NCBI GenBank assembly: GCA_016867715.1
Contig: VGIW01000019.1
Location: 1-46,375, forward strand
Origin: Candidatus Eisenbacteria bacterium
GTDB lineage: Bacteria; Orphanbacterota; Orphanbacteria; Orphanbacterales; Orphanbacteraceae
Length of the DNA: 46,375 nucleotides
Direction of reading: 5' to 3'
The position numbers and the translations under genes were made by a program. A model generated the notes under the pieces. That model did no database searches. It had not been told where the DNA came from and worked only from the letters and a program-made list of their open reading frames with translations. Below are positions 1 through 9,230 of the stretch, piece after piece; position 1 is the stretch's first letter, and each line of letters begins with the position of its first letter.

Positions 1-1740
1 AAAGAGATCCGCGGGCTGATGGTGCACAGCGGGGGAAGCTGGTTCCGCTCCGGGCGGTACCGGCCGCGCTGGCTCGAGAAGGACTTGGAGCAGGTCATCC
101 ACCGCTACGGAAACCTGGGCCACCTCGAGGCGCGGGTCGCGGAGAAGCAGGTGACCTGGAGCGGCGACCGCCGCACCGTCGACATCCGCGTCGTGCTCGA
201 CGAAGGAGCTCGGACGATCCTCGATTCGATTCGACTCGAAGGGCTTCCCGACATTCCGGCGGAGGAGATCCTCGCGCGCCTCTCTCTCGCCGAGGGAAAG
301 GCGTACAACCGGGAGCTTCTCAGCCGAGACCGCGCCCGTATCCAGACGCTTCTCGCCGAACGCGGCTATGCAGAGGCGAGCGTCGAGGAGGAGGAGACGA
401 TCGAGGGAGCGCGAGCGCGCCTTCTCTTCCGCGTCGATCCGGGACCCCGCGTTTGGGTCGGTGCGATCACCGTCGCCGGAACCGAAACGACGCGGGAGCA
501 CTTCGTGCGCCGAGAGCTGGTCTTTCGGGAGGGGGATTGGTTTCGGCGGGGGAGCCTCCTCGACAGCCGCGACCGGATCTTCCGGACCGGGTTCTATGCG
601 AACGTCGCGATCTTCCGCGAGCCGCTCACCGAGGAGAACACGGTCCCGATCCGGGTCGAAGTGCGAGAGAAGAACGTCCGCTCGTTCGGGTTTGGAGGCG
701 GCTTCGGAACGGAGGATCGCTTCCGAGCGTCGCTCGACTGGAGCAACCGGAACTGGCTTCGCAGCGGCAAGCGTCTCGCCTTCGAGGTGGTCTTCTCCGA
801 CCTCTACTCGGACCGGCCGATCGAGCAAAAACACGAGGTCAGCTTGATCGAACCGTGGATGTTTCGCACGCGGACCGTCGGCCTCTGGAAAGTGTCCCAC
901 GAGCGTTTGAACATCGAGAACTTCACGATCCGGGAGGAGGGGACGGCGGACCGCGTGGTCGCGCGCTATCGATTGAACGAGACGACCGCGAGCTTCTCCC
1001 TTTCGAGGGAGTTCAGCCGGATCGCGAAGGGATCGGTGGTCTACTCCTTCGAGTACGCCGAGGCGGCGGATCCGACCGAACCGGTCGACCCGGAGCTCCT
1101 CGAGCCGGACGTGACCCGAAGCCTCGGGATCGTGTTGGAGCGGGACGGACGCGATCACCTTCTCGACCCGTCGCGCGGAACGCGCGCTCACGCGAACGTC
1201 GAGCTCGCCGGGAGCGTGCTCGGCGGGGACAATGAGCTCGTCAAGGGGGTGTTTGGCGGAACCGCCTATCGGAAGCTCGGCGAGAGGGTCGTTCTCGCGG
1301 GACGCCTGCAGGCCGGGTCGATCCGCTCTCTCGCCGGGGACGGCGCGCTCCCCGACTACAAGCGCTTCCGTTCCGGCGGCGCGAACACGATCCGGGGCTA
1401 CCGAGAGGACACGATCGGTCCGGGGAACCATCTGCTTCTGTCCAGCGTCGAGCTCCGGCTCCGGCTCTTCTGGCGCCTGGGATGCGTTCTTTTCGCGGAC
1501 GGAGGAAACGCCTGGGAGGATCTGGGCAGAATCCGCGGGAACGACTGGCGCGTTCGCGCGGCCGAGTCGGAGGTCGCCGTCGACGATTTCCGCTACGGCG
1601 TCGGCGCGGGCATCCGTCTCTACACGCCGGTCGGGCCGCTTCGGATGGACTACGGGCGCAAGGTGAAGCCGCGCATCACCGAAACGGGGAAGCGCGAATC
1701 GGATTCGGTCCTACACTTCAGCATCGGGCAGGCGTTCTGA
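1..1740 (+). CDS. Omp85-family outer-membrane assembly protein (BamA/TamA-like), 5' end missing
   Basis: The frame is open at the left edge, so the protein is cut; 579 residues are visible. An internal ATG lies at 19, but the residues before it continue the same POTRA-like fold, so I treat the gene as partial. Visible residues 1 to about 220 look like POTRA repeats (alternating beta strands and Y-x-x-x-G-like helices), followed by a beta-barrel. The barrel carries the Omp85 hallmark RGYR at residues 465-468 and ends in Phe (SIGQAF), the usual C-terminal signal for insertion by BAM. Known role: insertion of barrel proteins into the outer membrane. The next gene, one base after the stop, is TamB-like, which favours a TamA-like partner over the housekeeping BamA, but the domain count needed to decide lies partly outside the window. 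Confidence 0.9.
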   Translation, partial: KEIRGLMVHSGGSWFRSGRYRPRWLEKDLEQVIHRYGNLGHLEARVAEKQVTWSGDRRTVDIRVVLDEGARTILDSIRLEGLPDIPAEEILARLSLAEGKAYNRELLSRDRARIQTLLAERGYAEASVEEEETIEGARARLLFRVDPGPRVWVGAITVAGTETTREHFVRRELVFREGDWFRRGSLLDSRDRIFRTGFYANVAIFREPLTEENTVPIRVEVREKNVRSFGFGGGFGTEDRFRASLDWSNRNWLRSGKRLAFEVVFSDLYSDRPIEQKHEVSLIEPWMFRTRTVGLWKVSHERLNIENFTIREEGTADRVVARYRLNETTASFSLSREFSRIAKGSVVYSFEYAEAADPTEPVDPELLEPDVTRSLGIVLERDGRDHLLDPSRGTRAHANVELAGSVLGGDNELVKGVFGGTAYRKLGERVVLAGRLQAGSIRSLAGDGALPDYKRFRSGGANTIRGYREDTIGPGNHLLLSSVELRLRLFWRLGCVLFADGGNAWEDLGRIRGNDWRVRAAESEVAVDDFRYGVGAGIRLYTPVGPLRMDYGRKVKPRITETGKRESDSVLHFSIGQAF

Positions 1741-1741
1741 G

Positions 1742-4700
1742 ATGGCGCAAGGTCGAAAGATTCTTCATACGGCAATCGTCGCGGTCCTTCTGATCGGAGG
1801 GCTCGCCGTCGTCGGGACGCTTCGCCGCTCGTACATCGCCGAGACGGCGCATGGGACCCTCGAGCGCAAGGTCTCGGGGGCGCTCGGCGCCGACGTGCGG
1901 ATCGGGCGGCTCGGGGGTCCCATCGTGAGCGGGATCGTCCTCGAGAACGTCACGGTGCGGACGGAGGGAGGAACCGAAATCCGCCTCGCCCGCGTCGAGG
2001 CGCGCTACTCCCCGTGGGAGCTCGTCCGCGCGCCGCGGATGCTGCGGGAGCTCCGCGTCGAGCGGCCGCGCGTCCGCATCGTCCGCGGCGAAGGCGAGGG
2101 CGAGCGGGCGGGAACTCGGTTTCCTGCGCTCCCCGTCGGCGCCGAACGCGTCGTCATCGAGGGCGGGGAGATCGAGGACCGTGCCTTCACGGCGGACGGC
2201 CTTGCGCTCGAGGGGTCCCTTCGCCCGGAGGGAGGGAGCGCGCATCTCGCGATCGATTCTCTCCGCGCGGCGATCGCCCTCCCCTCGCGGCGACCGATCC
2301 CGCTTCGCGCGGAGGGGACGGCGGTCCTCGGGCCCGCTGAGGCCTGCTCGCTTCGGATCGCGATCGAAGCCGCGGGAAGTCTCGTCCGCCTCGCGGGTGA
2401 CTTCGCGCTCCTTTCTCCCGTTCGCGGGGAAGGCGAGGTCGCTTTCTCGCCGCTCGACGCGGGGGAGCTTCTCCGTTCGCTGGGGGCGGCCGACGAGGTC
2501 GAGGAGAGCCGCTGGGAAGGGAGCCTTCGGTTCGATGGAACGCCGGGCGCGCTCGCGTTCGAGCTGCAGGCATCGGGAGCGCTGCGCGGCCTCCCCATCG
2601 AGAACCTGCGCGCGAGGGGAAGGCTTCAAGAACGACGCATCGAGCTCGCGAGCTTGCGCGCGGAGACGAACGGCGCCGCGATCGAGGGGGAAGGGTTCCT
2701 CGACCTCGCGAACGGCGGGGAAAGCCGGATCGCGCTCTCCTTCACGCACATCGATCCGGCCCGTTTCGTGGACGCGCTTGCGGAACGCCCCCCGTCGGAT
2801 CTCAACGGATCCTTGCTCTGGACCGGGAGCGGGCAGGATCTCGGGAGCCTCAAGGGCCGGATCGCGCTTCGTCTTGGAGAATCCCTCGCCGCGGGCGCGC
2901 GCGTGAGGGAAGCGAGCGTCGCGGGGAACGTCGTGAAGGGGGGGGTCTCGATCGACGAGAGCGTCGTCCGGATGACCGCGGCGGAGATCCGCTTCGGCGG
3001 GTTCGCCGGCTTCGACGGCGCGCTCGAGGGGCGGGTCGATGCGTCGATCCCCTCGCTCGGCGAGTTCCGCGCGTGGTCGGGGCTCGATTCTCTCGCCGGC
3101 TCGGCGCGCGCCTCCGTTCGAGTGGGGGGGAGCGCGGCGAGGATCCGCGCAGAGGGCTCTCTCGAGGTTGCGGACGGAGCGGTCGGCCCGCTCGGCTTCC
3201 GCGATCTCGTCTTGGACGGGTGGGTGTCGAACCAAAGCGGGAAGCTCGAGGGACGGTTCGCGGCGATCGTGCGCGAGGGATCCGTGGGGGATCGAGCCTT
3301 CGACTCGACGACGGCGACGGTCCGAATCGAAGAGGCGACGCTCCGCCTCGAGGAGATGATCGCCTCACGGGGAACGTGGGAGATCCGCACCTCGGGTCTT
3401 TTGGCGCGCGAAGGAACATCCGAGCTTCTCCTTCTGGAGGAGACGGCCCTGCTTCATGAGGACACGGTCCTCGTCGAGCCGGAACGCCTCGCCGTGCGAA
3501 GAGAGAGAGGATCGATCGTTCTTGAGCCGGTTCGCTTCGCGTTCGGCGGGGGCTTCGTCTCCGCGCGCGCGACGAGGGACGAGAAGGGGGCGATCGACGC
3601 GGAGCTCCGGGTGGAACACGCGGCGTGCGGCCGCCTCGCCGGCTTTCTTCCCGTGCCGGCGGAGCTTCTCGCATCGCTCGACCTCGAAGCGGCCTACTCG
3701 AAGTCGGACAACGCGCGCGAGGCTTCGCTCCGCTTCCGTTCGCGTCCACCCGGAACTCCCGATTTCCCGTTCGTCGAGGTCGAGGGGGCGGCGCGGCTCC
3801 TCGGGGCGGATGTCTTCATCGACTCGGCTCTCGCGCGAGGGTTGGGCGGGGAATCGACCCTCCGCGCCGAGGGGGTGATTCGCGGGCTGGGCGGCGGCGA
3901 GGAGAGCCTTTCGCTCGCGTTTCGGGCGGGCGGGCTTCCGATGCGCGATCTCCGTTTTCTATCGGAGGGACTTGATGACCTGGAAGGAAACCTCGACGCG
4001 GAAATCCGGATCGAGGGCGCGATCCGACGCCCAACGATCGATGCGGTTCTCTCGGCCGAGGGGATGTCCTTCCGCGGGTACCCGCTCGGCGCGGTCTTCG
4101 CCGACTCGGCGCGACTCGATGAGGACGGTCTTTCCTTCTCGCTCCGGTTCGACTCGAATCGAGGCGAGGCGAACCGGGCGCGAGGGCGCATCCCGCTGCG
4201 GGTCTCGTTCCATCCGGCGTCGGTCGTGTTTCCGGAGAGCGAGCCGATTGAGATCGAGCTTCGCGTTCCCCGCGGGGACCTTCGATCGCTCGCGCTTCTC
4301 GCGGGACGCGGGGACGAGGCGATCGGCGAGTTCTCGCTCGATGGGAGGTTCTCGGGTACGCGCGCGAACCCGAAGCTGGACGGCGTGTTCGAGATCCGCG
4401 ACGGGCTCATCTTTCCTGCGGGGATGTCCCTCTCGCTCGACCGCGTGAACGCCCGCTGCCTTCTCGACGAGGGTTTCCTCACGATCACGTCCTTCGAGGC
4501 CCGGTCGGGGGATCGGGGGCGCTTGAACGCATGGGGGACGATCGATCTGGTCGGGTTCCTGCCGGCGGCCTACGAGGTCCGATTCCACGCGAGCGAGTAC
4601 GACGTCGTTCTGGCCGACGAGGTGGAGATGACGTTCGACGGGGATCTTCTTCTCGTTCCCGATCCCGCGATCCTCAAGAGGCCCGTTCCCCACGTCTCGG

Positions 4701-5551
4701 GGGAGATCTCCGTTCGGGGAGCGCTCATCGGGACCGAGTTCGGCTCGGAGGCCGAGGGGGCCCCGTCGATCCTCGATGCGACGGACGACCCGGAATGGAC
4801 CTGCGACGTGGTCCTGCACGTGCCTCGAAACCTTTGGATACGAAACAACCTCGTGGATATCGAGCTCGAGGGAGAGGCCGCGGTGCGGCGCTCCGATCAG
4901 GGCCTCGGCGCGCTCGGACGGTTCGAGATCTTGCGGGGGAGCTACTACATCTATCCGAACGAGTTCCGTATCGAGACGGGAGAGATCAGCCTCGCCAACC
5001 CGGACGACCTTCGCGAGGCGACGATCGACATCACCGCCCGAACGGAGGTGATGGGAGAGAAGATCCGCATCCGGGCGTACGGCACGGCGGAGGATCTCCG
5101 CGTGGAGCCGACGTCCGAATCCGGCTACACGGAAGGGGAGATTCTCGCCATGCTCGCCCTCCGCGCGCGCCCGGAGGAGGAGGTCCGCTCGGGCGACGTC
5201 CTCTCCTCGTGGGCCCGGACGCTCGCCGGCCGCGTGAGCCGAGAGATGACGCGCGGGCTCGGCGACATCGGAACGATCGAGATCGGGACGAGCGAGGAGC
5301 TTCCGGAGCTTCGCTACGGGAACTACGTATCGAGCGACCTCTACGTCGGCTTCTCGCAGAAGATCGATACGGGGTTCTATCGTCCCGAGAAAGAGAGAAG
5401 CCCGACGCGTGAGTATCTCGCGATTCCGGATCGCGAGGTCCGCGTCGAGTATCGGGTCCGCCGCTCGCTCCTCGTCGAGGGCGAGGTGGGAACGCTTCGC
5501 AACGGAAACCGCTTCTTGAACCTCGACCTCAAGGTGCGCGTCCCTTACTAA
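1742..5551 (+). CDS. tamB: TamB-like translocation and assembly module protein (DUF490/AsmA-like)
   Basis: A 1269-residue protein with a single N-terminal membrane anchor (about residues 7-27) followed by a very long stretch of repetitive beta-strand sequence and a C-terminal DUF490/TamB-type region (about 900-1269). TamB-type proteins span the periplasm as a hydrophobic beta-groove, act with an Omp85 partner in outer-membrane biogenesis and are implicated in phospholipid transport. The start ATG lies one base after the stop of the Omp85 gene, so the two are surely co-transcribed, the classic tamA-tamB arrangement. The length is close to proteobacterial TamB (about 1250 residues). The function is inferred from architecture and neighbour; sequence in the middle of such proteins is poorly conserved. 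Confidence 0.88.
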   Translation: MAQGRKILHTAIVAVLLIGGLAVVGTLRRSYIAETAHGTLERKVSGALGADVRIGRLGGPIVSGIVLENVTVRTEGGTEIRLARVEARYSPWELVRAPRMLRELRVERPRVRIVRGEGEGERAGTRFPALPVGAERVVIEGGEIEDRAFTADGLALEGSLRPEGGSAHLAIDSLRAAIALPSRRPIPLRAEGTAVLGPAEACSLRIAIEAAGSLVRLAGDFALLSPVRGEGEVAFSPLDAGELLRSLGAADEVEESRWEGSLRFDGTPGALAFELQASGALRGLPIENLRARGRLQERRIELASLRAETNGAAIEGEGFLDLANGGESRIALSFTHIDPARFVDALAERPPSDLNGSLLWTGSGQDLGSLKGRIALRLGESLAAGARVREASVAGNVVKGGVSIDESVVRMTAAEIRFGGFAGFDGALEGRVDASIPSLGEFRAWSGLDSLAGSARASVRVGGSAARIRAEGSLEVADGAVGPLGFRDLVLDGWVSNQSGKLEGRFAAIVREGSVGDRAFDSTTATVRIEEATLRLEEMIASRGTWEIRTSGLLAREGTSELLLLEETALLHEDTVLVEPERLAVRRERGSIVLEPVRFAFGGGFVSARATRDEKGAIDAELRVEHAACGRLAGFLPVPAELLASLDLEAAYSKSDNAREASLRFRSRPPGTPDFPFVEVEGAARLLGADVFIDSALARGLGGESTLRAEGVIRGLGGGEESLSLAFRAGGLPMRDLRFLSEGLDDLEGNLDAEIRIEGAIRRPTIDAVLSAEGMSFRGYPLGAVFADSARLDEDGLSFSLRFDSNRGEANRARGRIPLRVSFHPASVVFPESEPIEIELRVPRGDLRSLALLAGRGDEAIGEFSLDGRFSGTRANPKLDGVFEIRDGLIFPAGMSLSLDRVNARCLLDEGFLTITSFEARSGDRGRLNAWGTIDLVGFLPAAYEVRFHASEYDVVLADEVEMTFDGDLLLVPDPAILKRPVPHVSGEISVRGALIGTEFGSEAEGAPSILDATDDPEWTCDVVLHVPRNLWIRNNLVDIELEGEAAVRRSDQGLGALGRFEILRGSYYIYPNEFRIETGEISLANPDDLREATIDITARTEVMGEKIRIRAYGTAEDLRVEPTSESGYTEGEILAMLALRARPEEEVRSGDVLSSWARTLAGRVSREMTRGLGDIGTIEIGTSEELPELRYGNYVSSDLYVGFSQKIDTGFYRPEKERSPTREYLAIPDREVRVEYRVRRSLLVEGEVGTLRNGNRFLNLDLKVRVPY

Positions 5552-5564
5552 GCGAAACGGACGA

Positions 5565-7757
5565 ATGAGCAAGGACGCCCTCGAGAAGGACCTGAACCCC
5601 GAGCAGCTCGAGGCGGTGCGCCACGAGGGAGGGCCCCTTCTCGTTCTCGCGGGGGCGGGGAGCGGAAAGACCCGTGTCCTTACGCATCGCTTCGCTCGCC
5701 TCGCCGGCGCCGGCGGAGTCCCGCCGGGACGCATCCTCGCGGTGACGTTCACGAACAAAGCGGCGGGGGAGATGCGCGAGCGGATCGAGAAGCTCATCGG
5801 CCCGCTCCCCTATCGTCTTTGGGTCGGGACGTTCCACTCGATCGGGGTTCGGATTCTCCGGCGAAGCGGCGAGGCGCTCGGCATTCGTTCCGACTTCGCG
5901 ATCCTGGACGCGGAGGATCAAAGGCGGCTCGTGAAAGCGGTCTGCCGGGAGCAGGGACTCGATCCGAGCGCCGAGCGCGTGGAGAGCGCCCTCGCGACGA
6001 TCCGAAGGCGAAAGGGGTGCTTCCCTCGGGAAGAAGGGGAGAACCGGAGGGGCAGGCGCGCGTCGGACGGGGATTTCCTCTTCCCTTTCTACGAGTCGGC
6101 CCTCAGGCGCCTGAATGCTTTGGACTTCGATGATCTCCTCGCGTGGCCGGTCCGGCTCTTCCTCGAAAGAGAGGACGTGCTCCGCCTTCACGCCTCCCGC
6201 TTCGAGCACGTGCTCGTCGACGAGTTCCAGGACACGAATCGGATCCAGAACGAGATGATCCGGCTTCTCTCCTCGGTTCACGGGAACGTCTGCGCGGTCG
6301 GGGACGACGATCAATCGATCTACGGATGGAGGGGGGCGGATGTCGGGAACATCCTTCGGTTCGAGGAGAGCTTCCCCGGGGCGCGCGTGATCCGCCTCGA
6401 GAGGAACTATCGGTCGACCTCGGCGATCTTGGAGGCGGCGCACGCGGTCATCCGGAACAACCGCGGGCGGCGCGGAAAGAAGCTTTGGACCGAAAGGAAG
6501 GGGGGAGAGCCGGTCGGGCTCTTCCGCCTCCGGAGCGAGCGGGAGGAGGGGCTTTTCATCGCGGAGGATGTGGGGGCGCGCCTCCGCGCGGGACTCGGCC
6601 GGCCCGGCGACTTCGCGGTCTTCTACCGGACGAACGCGCAGTCGCGCGCGATCGAGGACGCGTTTCGCGCCCTCGCCATTCCGTACACGATCGTGGGCGG
6701 AACGCGTTTCTACGAGCGGAAGGAAGTGAAGGACGTTCTCGCCTACCTCCGCCTCCTCGTGAACCGGAGGGACGACCTCTCTTTCGAACGGGTGCTGAAC
6801 GTCCCGCCTCGCGGCATCGGCGAGAGAACGCGCGAACGATTGAAGGCGTTCGCGGCGGCTCACGGGCTTCCCCTTCTCGATGCGTGCGAGCGCGCCGGCG
6901 CGATCGACGGGCTCGCGAAGCGCGGGGCGGATCTTCTCGAGGAGTTCGCGCGGCGGCTCGCCCGTTTCCGGAGGAGAAGCGAGGAGGCGGCGCCCCACGT
7001 CGCGGCGCGGGAGATCGTCGAGGAACTCGGTCTCGACGCGATGCACGAGGAGAAGGACGAGCTTCGTGGGGAAGCGCGCGCGGAGAACGTGCGCGAGTTC
7101 ATCTCGGCGATCGCCGACTACGAGGCGCGGAATCCCGAGGGGACGCTCGCCGACTTTCTTGGCGAGGTCTCGCTCCTCACCGATCTCGACTCGTGGGAGG
7201 AGAGCCGGGACGCGGTCACCCTCATGACGCTTCATAACTCAAAGGGTCTCGAGTTTCGCCGCGTCTACATTGCGGGGGTCGAGGAAGGGCTCCTTCCGCA
7301 TCTCCTCTCGACCGAGCGGGACGAGCACGTGGAGGAGGAGCGGAGGCTATTCTATGTCGGCCTCACGCGCGCGAAGGACCGGGTCACGCTCACGCACGCG
7401 TCGAGCCGCCTTCGATTCGGGGAGATCGCTCCGTGTTCCTCCTCGCGCTTCCTCGAGGAGATCCCGTCCCACATGATCGACGGGCACCGGCTCGCCGGCA
7501 AAGGAAGCGCGCGCGCCCGGACGAATCGCAGCGATCGCGACACGAGCGAAGAGGTCTTTCCCGAGTACGAGAACGAGTCGCAGGAGGCGGTTCCGTTCCG
7601 GGCCGGCGACCGGATCCGGCACGCCGTCTGGGGGGAGGGGCGGGTCACGGGCGTCCAAGGATGCGGGGCCGACACGAAGCTCACGATTCGGTTCGCGCCG
7701 GGGTTCTCGAAGAAGATCCTCGTCCGCTTCGCGAGTATCGAGAGGATCGGGCGGTGA
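5565..7757 (+). CDS. UvrD/PcrA-type superfamily 1 DNA helicase
   Basis: A 730-residue 3'-5' DNA helicase. Visible motifs are Walker A AGSGKT (31-36), motif Ia TFTNKAAGEM (61-70), motif II VDEFQDTN (218-225), motif III GDDDQSIYGWRG (246-257), and late motifs TLMTLHNSKGLEF and YVGLTRAKDR. The last 55 residues (about 676-730) form the small Tudor-like domain (H-x-x-W-G-E-G-x-V) that binds RNA polymerase in PcrA/UvrD. The protein is therefore a PcrA/UvrD-type enzyme of repair and transcription-coupled functions rather than Rep, which lacks this tail. The ATG is 13 bases after tamB, so it may share that transcript although its role is unrelated. The stop is followed by a gap with a palindrome and then the riboflavin promoter. 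Confidence 0.95.
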   Translation: MSKDALEKDLNPEQLEAVRHEGGPLLVLAGAGSGKTRVLTHRFARLAGAGGVPPGRILAVTFTNKAAGEMRERIEKLIGPLPYRLWVGTFHSIGVRILRRSGEALGIRSDFAILDAEDQRRLVKAVCREQGLDPSAERVESALATIRRRKGCFPREEGENRRGRRASDGDFLFPFYESALRRLNALDFDDLLAWPVRLFLEREDVLRLHASRFEHVLVDEFQDTNRIQNEMIRLLSSVHGNVCAVGDDDQSIYGWRGADVGNILRFEESFPGARVIRLERNYRSTSAILEAAHAVIRNNRGRRGKKLWTERKGGEPVGLFRLRSEREEGLFIAEDVGARLRAGLGRPGDFAVFYRTNAQSRAIEDAFRALAIPYTIVGGTRFYERKEVKDVLAYLRLLVNRRDDLSFERVLNVPPRGIGERTRERLKAFAAAHGLPLLDACERAGAIDGLAKRGADLLEEFARRLARFRRRSEEAAPHVAAREIVEELGLDAMHEEKDELRGEARAENVREFISAIADYEARNPEGTLADFLGEVSLLTDLDSWEESRDAVTLMTLHNSKGLEFRRVYIAGVEEGLLPHLLSTERDEHVEEERRLFYVGLTRAKDRVTLTHASSRLRFGEIAPCSSSRFLEEIPSHMIDGHRLAGKGSARARTNRSDRDTSEEVFPEYENESQEAVPFRAGDRIRHAVWGEGRVTGVQGCGADTKLTIRFAPGFSKKILVRFASIERIGR

Positions 7758-7781
7758 TCCGGCGCGAAGAATGGGATGTAA

Positions 7782-7805
7782 TGGGGACCCGTAACTTGTT
7801 CCCCA
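7782..7805. repeat. Short REP-like palindrome downstream of the helicase gene
   Basis: TGGGGA (7782-7787) and TCCCCA (7800-7805) form a 6-bp stem around a 12-base loop, followed by a run of A rather than T. It therefore does not look like an intrinsic terminator on either strand. Its lower-GC, GGGGAC...TTCCCC style resembles REP-type palindromes spread by REP-associated transposases, but only one copy is in this window, so the class is uncertain. Confidence 0.3.
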
Positions 7806-7856
7806 AAAACTACGTACAGCGAGCGTCTCGGGTGCTTTCGAGCGGGCGGAATCCCC

Positions 7857-7885
7857 TTGCGGAGGATGCGCGGGGTGTGTAGAAT
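7857..7885 (+). promoter_or_regulatory. Sigma70-type promoter of the riboflavin operon
   Basis: TTGCGG (7857-7862) and TAGAAT (7880-7885) are separated by exactly 17 bases. The -10 box matches five of six consensus positions; the -35 box keeps the TTG. Transcription would start near 7892, about 14 bases before the first paired base of the FMN riboswitch, which is the expected arrangement. Confidence 0.65.
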
Positions 7886-7905
7886 CGAACCGAAAGAAAA
7901 GGCGA

Positions 7906-8024
7906 GTCCTTCGGGGCGGGGTGCAAGTCCCCACCGGCGGTGACAGCCCGCGAACGGAGATTCTCTCTCCGCCGATCCGGTGAAAATCCGGGGCCGACCG
8001 TGAGAGTCGGGATGGGAGAAGGAC
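7906..8024 (+). promoter_or_regulatory. FMN riboswitch (RFN element)
   Basis: The conserved FMN aptamer core is plain: GGGGCGGGGTG near 7913, CCCACCGGCGGT near 7930, the GAAAATCCGG segment near 7982, GCCGACCGTGAGAGTCGGGATG (in pieces) from about 7993, and the closing GGAGAAGGA-type end. Closing stem P1 is GTCCTTC (7906-7912) with GAAGGAC (8018-8024), a perfect 7-bp pairing. FMN binding would repress the downstream riboflavin genes. A strong terminator hairpin follows 36 bases later, so control is most likely by premature transcription termination. Confidence 0.96.
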
Positions 8025-8060
8025 GGCGTGCGCCGCGCGTCGGCGCGCGCGTCGTGTCGT

Positions 8061-8092
8061 GCCCCGTGGGAGACCGCCCGCGGGGCGTTTTG
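8061..8092 (+). terminator. Intrinsic terminator of the FMN riboswitch expression platform
   Basis: GCCCCGTGGG (8061-8070) pairs with CCCGCGGGGC (8077-8086) over ten base pairs with one G-U, with a six-base loop, followed by GTTTTGT. It sits between the aptamer and ribD, so it is the expected OFF structure. I could not define a single clear antiterminator; the GC-rich segment 8025-8060 is the likely partner. Confidence 0.85.
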
Positions 8093-8156
8093 TATGGGTG
8101 GAAATGCGCGCACGAGAAGCTTCGGTACTACCGGAGGATCGGCGACGAGCCCCTGG

Positions 8157-9230
8157 ATGAACGAAGCGCTTCGGCTCGCGCGAAAGGGGCGCGGGACGAC
8201 CTCCCCGAACCCGATGGTCGGCGCGGTCGTGGTCCGGAGCGGGCGGATCGTGGGGCGCGGCTATCACCGGCGCGCGGGAGGCCCGCACGCGGAAGTCTTC
8301 GCCCTCGAGGAGGCCGGTCCGCGCGCGCGCGGGGCGGATCTCTACGTGACGCTCGAGCCGTGCTGCCACCAGGGGCGGACCGGCCCGTGCACAGAGAGGA
8401 TTCGCGCGGCGGGGATCGCGCGCGTCCAAGCCGCGATCCTCGATCCGGCGCCGCAGGTGAACGGCCGCGGCGTTCGCATTCTTCGGAGGGCGGGGATTCC
8501 GGTCGCGGTCGGCGACGGAGCGGCGGAAGCTTCACGGCTCAACGAAGCGTATCTTCTTCGCGTCGCCCTGAGACGGCCTTGGGTCGACCTCAAGATGGCG
8601 GCGACGCTCGACGGGAAGACGGCGGACGCGCGCGGGCGGTCGCGGTGGATCACGGGCGAGGAGGCCCGCCTGCGCGTCCACGAGCTCCGCTGGGGAACGG
8701 ACGCGGTCCTCGTCGGCGCGGGCACCGTGCGCGCCGACGATCCTCTTCTCACCGCGCGGCTCGGAAAGAGAACGCGCGAGCCGCTCCGCGTGGTGCTGGA
8801 CGGCGATCTCCGGCTCCGCGTCGGAGCGCGTGTTCTCGCAGCGGGCGATCCCTCGCGCGTCCGGATCTTCGCGGCGAGGGGCGCGCCGGCGGCGAAGAGG
8901 CGGGCGCTGGAAACGCGCGGCGCGGTCGTTCGGACCCTCCCGGCGCTCGCCTCGGGTCGCGTTTCTCTCCTCCGCGTCCTTCGGGCGCTCGCGGCGGAGG
9001 GGGTGAACCGAGTGCTGGTCGAGGGGGGGAGCACGGTCGCGGGCGGCTTTCTCCGCGAGGGGCTCGTCGATCGCCTGCATCTCTTCCTCGCGCCCAAGGC
9101 GATCGGACGAGGCAAGGGTCTCTTCGAAAGCCTCGGTTCGATTCCGCTCGAGCGCGCTCTCCGCTTCTCGATCGAGGAGACGAGGCGCGCGGGGGAGGAT
9201 CTCGAGATTCGCCTCGTGAGGAGTGAGTGA
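8157..9230 (+). CDS. ribD: Bifunctional diaminohydroxyphosphoribosylaminopyrimidine deaminase / 5-amino-6-(5-phosphoribosylamino)uracil reductase
   Basis: Catalyses the second and third steps from GTP to riboflavin. The N-terminal deaminase has the zinc ligands H44 (in PHAE, with catalytic E46), C69 and C78 (PCCHQGRTGPC). The C-terminal reductase begins about residue 145 (DLKMAATLDGK) and keeps the NADPH-type GAGTVRADDP segment. I chose ATG 8157 (357 residues) because MNEALRLA matches the usual RibD start and length; there is no good Shine-Dalgarno within ten bases. An in-frame ATG at 8094 would add 21 residues but begins directly at the terminator U-tract. The gene is first in the FMN-riboswitch operon and its stop overlaps the ribE start by one base. 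Confidence 0.94.
   Translation: MNEALRLARKGRGTTSPNPMVGAVVVRSGRIVGRGYHRRAGGPHAEVFALEEAGPRARGADLYVTLEPCCHQGRTGPCTERIRAAGIARVQAAILDPAPQVNGRGVRILRRAGIPVAVGDGAAEASRLNEAYLLRVALRRPWVDLKMAATLDGKTADARGRSRWITGEEARLRVHELRWGTDAVLVGAGTVRADDPLLTARLGKRTREPLRVVLDGDLRLRVGARVLAAGDPSRVRIFAARGAPAAKRRALETRGAVVRTLPALASGRVSLLRVLRALAAEGVNRVLVEGGSTVAGGFLREGLVDRLHLFLAPKAIGRGKGLFESLGSIPLERALRFSIEETRRAGEDLEIRLVRSE

Noticed and set aside
7787-7810. Intrinsic terminator for the helicase gene
   Set aside because: The hairpin is followed by A, not T, and the stem is only six pairs.
8094-8156. Earlier ATG start of ribD at 8094
   Set aside because: It begins at the terminator U-tract and adds 21 residues not found in the family; kept only as an alternative.
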